A stretch of 64,000 nt of DNA from UBA961 sp014191195. GTDB taxonomy: Bacteria > Bacteroidota > Ignavibacteria > Kapaibacteriales > UBA961. The stretch spans positions 2,170,001 to 2,234,000 of the forward strand of contig OZ123195.1 in assembly GCA_964204605.1 (NCBI GenBank), given 5' to 3'. Positions within the stretch are counted from its first letter, which is position 1; each line of letters begins with the position of its first letter. The notes below the pieces were generated by a model, which did not search any database, was not told the origin of the DNA, and saw nothing but the letters and a program-made list of their open reading frames with translations. Made by a program: the position numbers and the translations under genes. Shown piece by piece: positions 59,624 to 64,000 of the stretch.

Positions 59624-61542
59624 TCAGGAATATCAATAATCTGAACAAAGTGTTTTGCTTTGTATGCCTTTTTTGTCAGTAAGCCTATATAATTATAGAA
59701 TAATGTAGGCTTTACTTCTTTATAAACTAAAGATGAATTCTGCTTGTTTTTTTGTATTGATTTAGCCGTTATCACAGAGCATTTTCCAGCAACATATAGT
59801 GAAATTTTTTGTGGACTATTTTTGTGTATAAAGTTTAGGATAGTTTTATCTACCGAAGAATACTGTTGTGCTTTTCTGTCAAATAGCAGAAATGTGATGT
59901 GCTGATCCGGAACTGATTGAGTAAACAATCCAATGATCGTTTTTCCTGTATATAATGATATTGTATGAGAAATATCCTTCTTATCCTGAATTTCTTGTAT
60001 TTGTATATATGAGTGGATTCCACAAAAAACAATAATTGAACTTATAACTCTTAAGAAAAAAACTGTTCTATTCTTACAGTTAACAATATACATGCTTATT
60101 GAACATATTACTAGTCCATATATCCAGGCATAGTGAGATTGAAACTCAATCCATGAACATTCAGAAATCCATAGATGAACAGAATTGATAGAATTCAGTA
60201 CATAATGTGATGGTAATACATATAGTATAGAAATACCTTGATTTATGGGGTACAATAGAATCGCAAAAATACTCCAAATCATAGCCAAACTTATTGCAGG
60301 TAATAAAAGGATATTTGCGATAGGACTAATTATTGAAATCGATTCAAAATAATAGCCAATGATTGGTGCCATTATTATTGATGCAGAAAAAGAGACAGAA
60401 ATTGCATCTATCATCCATGGAGGTAGAAATTTTTGTAAGCCAAGTTCTATGATCTGTTTTTTTATACTAGGCGAAAAAATTAATAAGCCAATCATTGCAC
60501 AAATCGTCATAAAAAAGCCTGCCGAGTGCAATAAAGAGGGGTCTAATAATAACATTACTATAATTACAGCACATAGCGTATTGATAGAATATTGTTTTCT
60601 TCCTGATAATTGAATTGACATTGACATAAAAGACATGATGCCGGCTCTAATTGCGGGTGGATCCATTCCTGTAATCAATAAAAATATTGAAAGACATACA
60701 GTAAAGACTATAAATCGTATCCATCCTTTATTGATAAATCCTAAAACTAATGTTAATCCAAAAGCAATGATGCCTGCATGAAAGCCACTAACTGATAATA
60801 TATGGGCAGTTCCTGCCATTGTATATGCTTTTTTTAACTCTTTGCTTATACCTTTGGTTTCACCTAATAATAAGCCTATAACTATGTTTTCTGTTGATTG
60901 TGGATATAATGAAACAATTATTGATTGTATATATTGTGAACTATAGTAAGCATAAGAATACAAGGTATTCTTTCTCTCTATAATGGCCGTGTTTCTTGAT
61001 TGTGCAGAAGCACAAAATTGAATATCAAGTGCTTTGCAATAAGAAGCTTGGTTAAATAGACCAGGTAATTGAATGTGTTCTGGCAAAGAAACTTTGGCAG
61101 TAATCCATATAATCGATCCAACAGAAAGGTTTTTTTCTTGTTTAGCTTCCCCAATTGTTAAAAGAATTCTACATGATTCTATCCTTGGTAATTGCTTGGT
61201 ATCTATCCATCCTTTTATAATATAGATAGCAAAGACACTATCTTTTTGGACAATAGAGACAATTTCACCCTTGATCGTGGCATCCATCCTTGGAATAATT
61301 CTTTTTTGAGAATGGATTTCAATTTCATTAGATCTTTGGCCAATCCACATCCCCAAAAATATTGCGGCTATCCAATAACTGTAATTTCTTGATACCTTAG
61401 AAATTCCACTTAGTATCAAAATGAAACTAAAGATCAAAAAAGTATAAGAGTGAAGGCTATAGTTTCCAGCAATACACATTGCAATACCGAAGATAATGGC
61501 AATCATTAGCTTTGTTGCTGGATATATAGTAATTGCTTTCAT
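59617..61542 (-). CDS. ComEC/Rec2-family DNA-uptake channel
   Basis: A 641-residue inner-membrane protein for import of single-stranded DNA during competence. After several N-terminal helices, an OB-like extracytoplasmic region (about 60-200, ATIKGEIVSIVQKDSV) leads to the conserved competence domain with GETKGISKELKKAYTMAGTAHILSVSGFHAG and then a bundle of transmembrane helices. It lacks a complete C-terminal metallo-beta-lactamase domain, as in many Bacteroidota homologues. The start ATG 61542 has a clear AGGGGA ribosome site 5 bases upstream. An HHH-domain surface protein at 36-38 kb might act in the same process (inference). Confidence 0.88.
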   Translation of the reverse strand: MKAITIYPATKLMIAIIFGIAMCIAGNYSLHSYTFLIFSFILILSGISKVSRNYSYWIAAIFLGMWIGQRSNEIEIHSQKRIIPRMDATIKGEIVSIVQKDSVFAIYIIKGWIDTKQLPRIESCRILLTIGEAKQEKNLSVGSIIWITAKVSLPEHIQLPGLFNQASYCKALDIQFCASAQSRNTAIIERKNTLYSYAYYSSQYIQSIIVSLYPQSTENIVIGLLLGETKGISKELKKAYTMAGTAHILSVSGFHAGIIAFGLTLVLGFINKGWIRFIVFTVCLSIFLLITGMDPPAIRAGIMSFMSMSIQLSGRKQYSINTLCAVIIVMLLLDPSLLHSAGFFMTICAMIGLLIFSPSIKKQIIELGLQKFLPPWMIDAISVSFSASIIMAPIIGYYFESISIISPIANILLLPAISLAMIWSIFAILLYPINQGISILYVLPSHYVLNSINSVHLWISECSWIEFQSHYAWIYGLVICSISMYIVNCKNRTVFFLRVISSIIVFCGIHSYIQIQEIQDKKDISHTISLYTGKTIIGLFTQSVPDQHITFLLFDRKAQQYSSVDKTILNFIHKNSPQKISLYVAGKCSVITAKSIQKNKQNSSLVYKEVKPTLFYNYIGLLTKKAYKAKHFVQIIDIPDY

Positions 61543-61570
61543 AATGTTCCCCTGAAACTGTCGCTAAAAT

Positions 61571-61607
61571 AAAAAAACCGCTCGAATACTAGATTCAGAA
61601 CGGTTTC
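61571..61607 (-). terminator. Probable terminator of the amidohydrolase gene
   Basis: On the reverse strand AACCGTTCTGAAT and ATTCGAGCGGTT form an imperfect stem with a small bulge, followed by a T-run. It lies 19 bases after the amidohydrolase stop and 29 bases before comEC. Confidence 0.7.
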
Positions 61608-61625
61608 TCAATTATCTCATTTATT

Positions 61626-64000
61626 TTATTCTTCAGAACCAGCAATCTCGTCAAAAATATCTTCGCAATCATAAAGGTGTTTTTTAGAACCGGTTTTAAT
61701 CCGAGTAGTTTCACCATTATTTGCAAATTCAATTGCTTTTTGTTCAAGGGCAGCTCTTATTGCAGCATCTCTTTTTCTTAAGAGTTCATCTGTTTTTCTA
61801 TCGAAATAACATTTACCATCAATATATGTTTGTTCTGGCTTAGAAAAATTAGACAAAGGATTTGCGCTCCACACAACTAAATCGGCATCTTTACCGATTT
61901 CTAGTGAGCCAATAGAATTATCAACTTTAAGAAGCTTTGCCGGATTTATCGTCACAAATTTAATAGCTTCTTCTTCTGAAACATTTCCATACTTAACAGA
62001 TTTTCCAGCTTCTTGATTTAATCTTCTGGCCATTTCTGCATCATCAGAATTGATTGCTACAGTAACACCTTGTTCATGCATAATTCCTGAATTTTGAGGA
62101 ATAGCATCAAAAACTTCAAATTTATAAGCCCACCAATCGGAAAAGCTAGAACCTCCAACTCCGTGTTCAGACATTTCCTTTGCTACTTTATACCCTTCTA
62201 AAATATGCGTAAAGGTATTTATTTTAAATTTGAATTCCTCTGCTAATCTGATGAGCATAAGAATTTCACTTTGAACATAGGAATGGCAATGAATAAAACG
62301 TTTAGAGCGAATGATTTCTAGCAAAATATCCAATTGTATATCTTTTCTAGGGGCAACTTTTATCCCAGGATTTGCATTGAAATCACTCCATGATTTTTCA
62401 TATTCCAGGGCTGCTCTAAAGCCATCACGCATAATTTCTTCTACACCCATACGGGTTTGAGGGTAACGAGAAGAGAATTTATCTCCCCAATTAGCTTGTT
62501 TAACGTTTTCACCCAATGCAAATTTAATAGTGCCAGGAAAATTCATTTTTAAATTATCTGCGTCTTCTCCCCAACGTAATTTTATTAATTGAAGTTGTCC
62601 ACCAATCGGATTTGCAGAACCATGTAATAGATGGCTTGCGGTAACCCCACCGGCTAATTGACGATATATATTGATATCATCAGGTTGTAAAACATCTCCG
62701 ATATGAACTTCTGCGGTAATTGCATGAGTGCCTTCGTTTAAACCTGATTCAATGGCAATATGAGAATGTTCATCTATGATACCAGGAGCAATATGCTTAT
62801 CTGTAGCATCAATAATTGTATCTGCTTTTTGTGGTAAATCTTTACCTATGTTAACAATTTTTCCTTCGCTTATCAAGATATCACTATTCTTTAAAATTCC
62901 ATCTTTTGCAGCAGTCCATATAGTAGCATTTCTAAATAATACTGTTTTTTGTTGGGGTTTTACTAAAAAACCAAATGGTTCATCTGGGCTCATAACTGGA
63001 AAAGACGGCTTTAAAAGTGCATTGTCTTTTTCTTCTGATTTTTTTTCTACATAAGAACTATCCCTAACTGCTGTCCAACCTATTTCTCTACCTGTAGGTA
63101 ATAATGCAGTCCCACGTGCATTTAAGGAATCCATAATGCCACTAAAACGTATAAGACCAAGGATATATAGTGAATCACCATTAAAACTAAACTGAACATT
63201 TTTACCAGAATTAGAGAATTTGACAGGTATCTTTAGAGAATCTTTATTTGCAGAGCATTCTGGAGATTCAGCTTTTCCGTTTATTATAAACTTAATTACA
63301 GGCATGGATTCTGCGATAAGCCTCCAATAACCTCGTATATCATTTTCGATAAAAGGACTAATAATATCTTCGTCGCCGGCTGTATATACAGAGCGAATTG
63401 TCCCTTTTTCAAAAATATTATCATCGGCAATAATAAGATTAGCCATTTTCCCCGGACTTATTGTACCTGCAATATCCTGAATTCCCCAAAGTTTTGCTGG
63501 GACAGTTGTTAGGGCCGCTAAAGCAGACTCACTTTTCAAGCCATATTTAATAGCCTTTCGGATATTCTTTAAGAATGCTGATTTATCTTTTAAGCCATAT
63601 GCAGTTAAACAAAATGGAATAGACACTGAATCTAATAATGCGGGATTTGCTGGTGCAGCATCCCAAGCTTTTAAATCAGACAAAGAAACAGCCGCTGCAT
63701 TTTGCAAAGTGCTAACATCTGGAACTGCGGGAAAATTTATTGGTAAAATAATAGTTGGTTTTACTGATTGAATTGAGCTTAGCCTACGATATTCTTTACC
63801 GCTTCCGTAATAAATACATTGCAATCCAAATTCATTTGCAATCTTTGATGCTCTCAACATTCCATGTTCATTACCGGCTTCGAATACAACAGGTATTTTT
63901 TTGCTAAGAACATTTGCTAAAGATTCTAATGTAAGATTGATTTCGATGCCTTGTTTTTTTGTTTGGCCATACCATTGGGCATCGTAAAAGGCTTGTCTTA
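61626..64000 (-). CDS. Tandem amidohydrolase-family protein (5' end beyond the window)
   Basis: The frame is open from the stop at 61626 to the right edge (791 residues visible), so the apparent ATG at 63860 is internal. The C-terminal half is an active-looking amidohydrolase: metal ligands in IIDEHSHIAIE, IHCHSY, FTHILEG and the late Asp in AINSDDAEMARR, then GKDADLVVWSANPL. The N-terminal half looks like a second amidohydrolase module without clear metal motifs (ALAALTTVPAKLWGIQDIAG, GKMANLIIADDN). Such ~1000-residue two-module proteins are common and mostly exported in Bacteroidota. Its substrate is unknown. An imperfect hairpin terminator follows. Confidence 0.88.
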   Translation of the reverse strand, partial: RQAFYDAQWYGQTKKQGIEINLTLESLANVLSKKIPVVFEAGNEHGMLRASKIANEFGLQCIYYGSGKEYRRLSSIQSVKPTIILPINFPAVPDVSTLQNAAAVSLSDLKAWDAAPANPALLDSVSIPFCLTAYGLKDKSAFLKNIRKAIKYGLKSESALAALTTVPAKLWGIQDIAGTISPGKMANLIIADDNIFEKGTIRSVYTAGDEDIISPFIENDIRGYWRLIAESMPVIKFIINGKAESPECSANKDSLKIPVKFSNSGKNVQFSFNGDSLYILGLIRFSGIMDSLNARGTALLPTGREIGWTAVRDSSYVEKKSEEKDNALLKPSFPVMSPDEPFGFLVKPQQKTVLFRNATIWTAAKDGILKNSDILISEGKIVNIGKDLPQKADTIIDATDKHIAPGIIDEHSHIAIESGLNEGTHAITAEVHIGDVLQPDDINIYRQLAGGVTASHLLHGSANPIGGQLQLIKLRWGEDADNLKMNFPGTIKFALGENVKQANWGDKFSSRYPQTRMGVEEIMRDGFRAALEYEKSWSDFNANPGIKVAPRKDIQLDILLEIIRSKRFIHCHSYVQSEILMLIRLAEEFKFKINTFTHILEGYKVAKEMSEHGVGGSSFSDWWAYKFEVFDAIPQNSGIMHEQGVTVAINSDDAEMARRLNQEAGKSVKYGNVSEEEAIKFVTINPAKLLKVDNSIGSLEIGKDADLVVWSANPLSNFSKPEQTYIDGKCYFDRKTDELLRKRDAAIRAALEQKAIEFANNGETTRIKTGSKKHLYDCEDIFDEIAGSEE

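Overview
The window is 64 kb of AT-rich chromosome, densely packed with housekeeping genes. It has no insertion sequences, integrases, CRISPR arrays, rRNA genes or obvious prophage, and no non-genic stretch longer than about 270 bases. The gene content points to the Bacteroidota/Chlorobiota superphylum: a PorX-type response regulator of the type IX secretion system, a DUF5683 protein, a large VCBS/ASPIC-UnbV protein, a secreted helix-hairpin-helix protein with a barrel-like tail, Fe-S/CCG-domain oxidoreductases, OmpA-type envelope proteins, and TAnnTTTG-like promoter boxes. Separate purS and purQ genes (most Bacteroidetes use one large PurL) and several clear Shine-Dalgarno sites fit a Chlorobi, Ignavibacteria or Kapabacteria-like lineage better than a classical Bacteroidetes. 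That placement is inference.

Layout. 1-15.3 kb is almost entirely minus strand: the 5' end of an ABC permease gene, leuS, an MsbA-like exporter, purH, malQ, an RsmB-like methyltransferase, a NagZ-like GH3 enzyme, an RND pump, tcdA and a short TatD paralogue. At 15.3-17 kb lie tRNA-Thr with its own promoter and terminator, then folC. From 22 to 16.8 kb (minus strand) runs ybbR-dnaG-M28 peptidase-HEPN-like gene. 22-26.4 kb carries an orphan metal-binding lipoprotein, pdxH, a clpB that ends after the first AAA+ domain, and recF. 26.4-35 kb carries a nitroreductase plus membrane Fe-S oxidoreductase pair, the 1130-residue VCBS protein, DUF5683/TatB-like/TatA genes and purSQ. 35-47 kb carries a methyltransferase, the HHH/barrel protein, a MATE transporter, a TatD nuclease fused in frame to an outer-membrane barrel, tsaE, porX, dxr, a barrel-like protein and rlmN. 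47-57 kb is envelope-rich: OmpA family protein, tag, tRNA-Ile(CAU), a barrel, an enoyl-CoA hydratase, a phosphodiester glycosidase, an NlpC/P60 hydrolase, an oligopeptide-binding lipoprotein and a membrane protein. 57-64 kb carries a small conserved gene, dnaN, ptsH, gmhA, comEC and a large amidohydrolase cut by the right edge.

Genes that work together include purH/purS/purQ (purine synthesis), tsaE and tcdA (t6A37 formation and its cyclisation; both tRNAs here decode ANN codons and have A37), dnaG/dnaN/recF (replication and repair), and many cell-envelope functions. No classical defence island or biosynthetic cluster is visible. The most unusual items are the TatD-barrel fusion with an internal signal peptide, the clpB lacking its middle and second AAA+ domains, a HEPN-motif protein in the dnaG transcription unit, and a pair of GC-rich hairpin repeats next to the peptide-binding lipoprotein gene.
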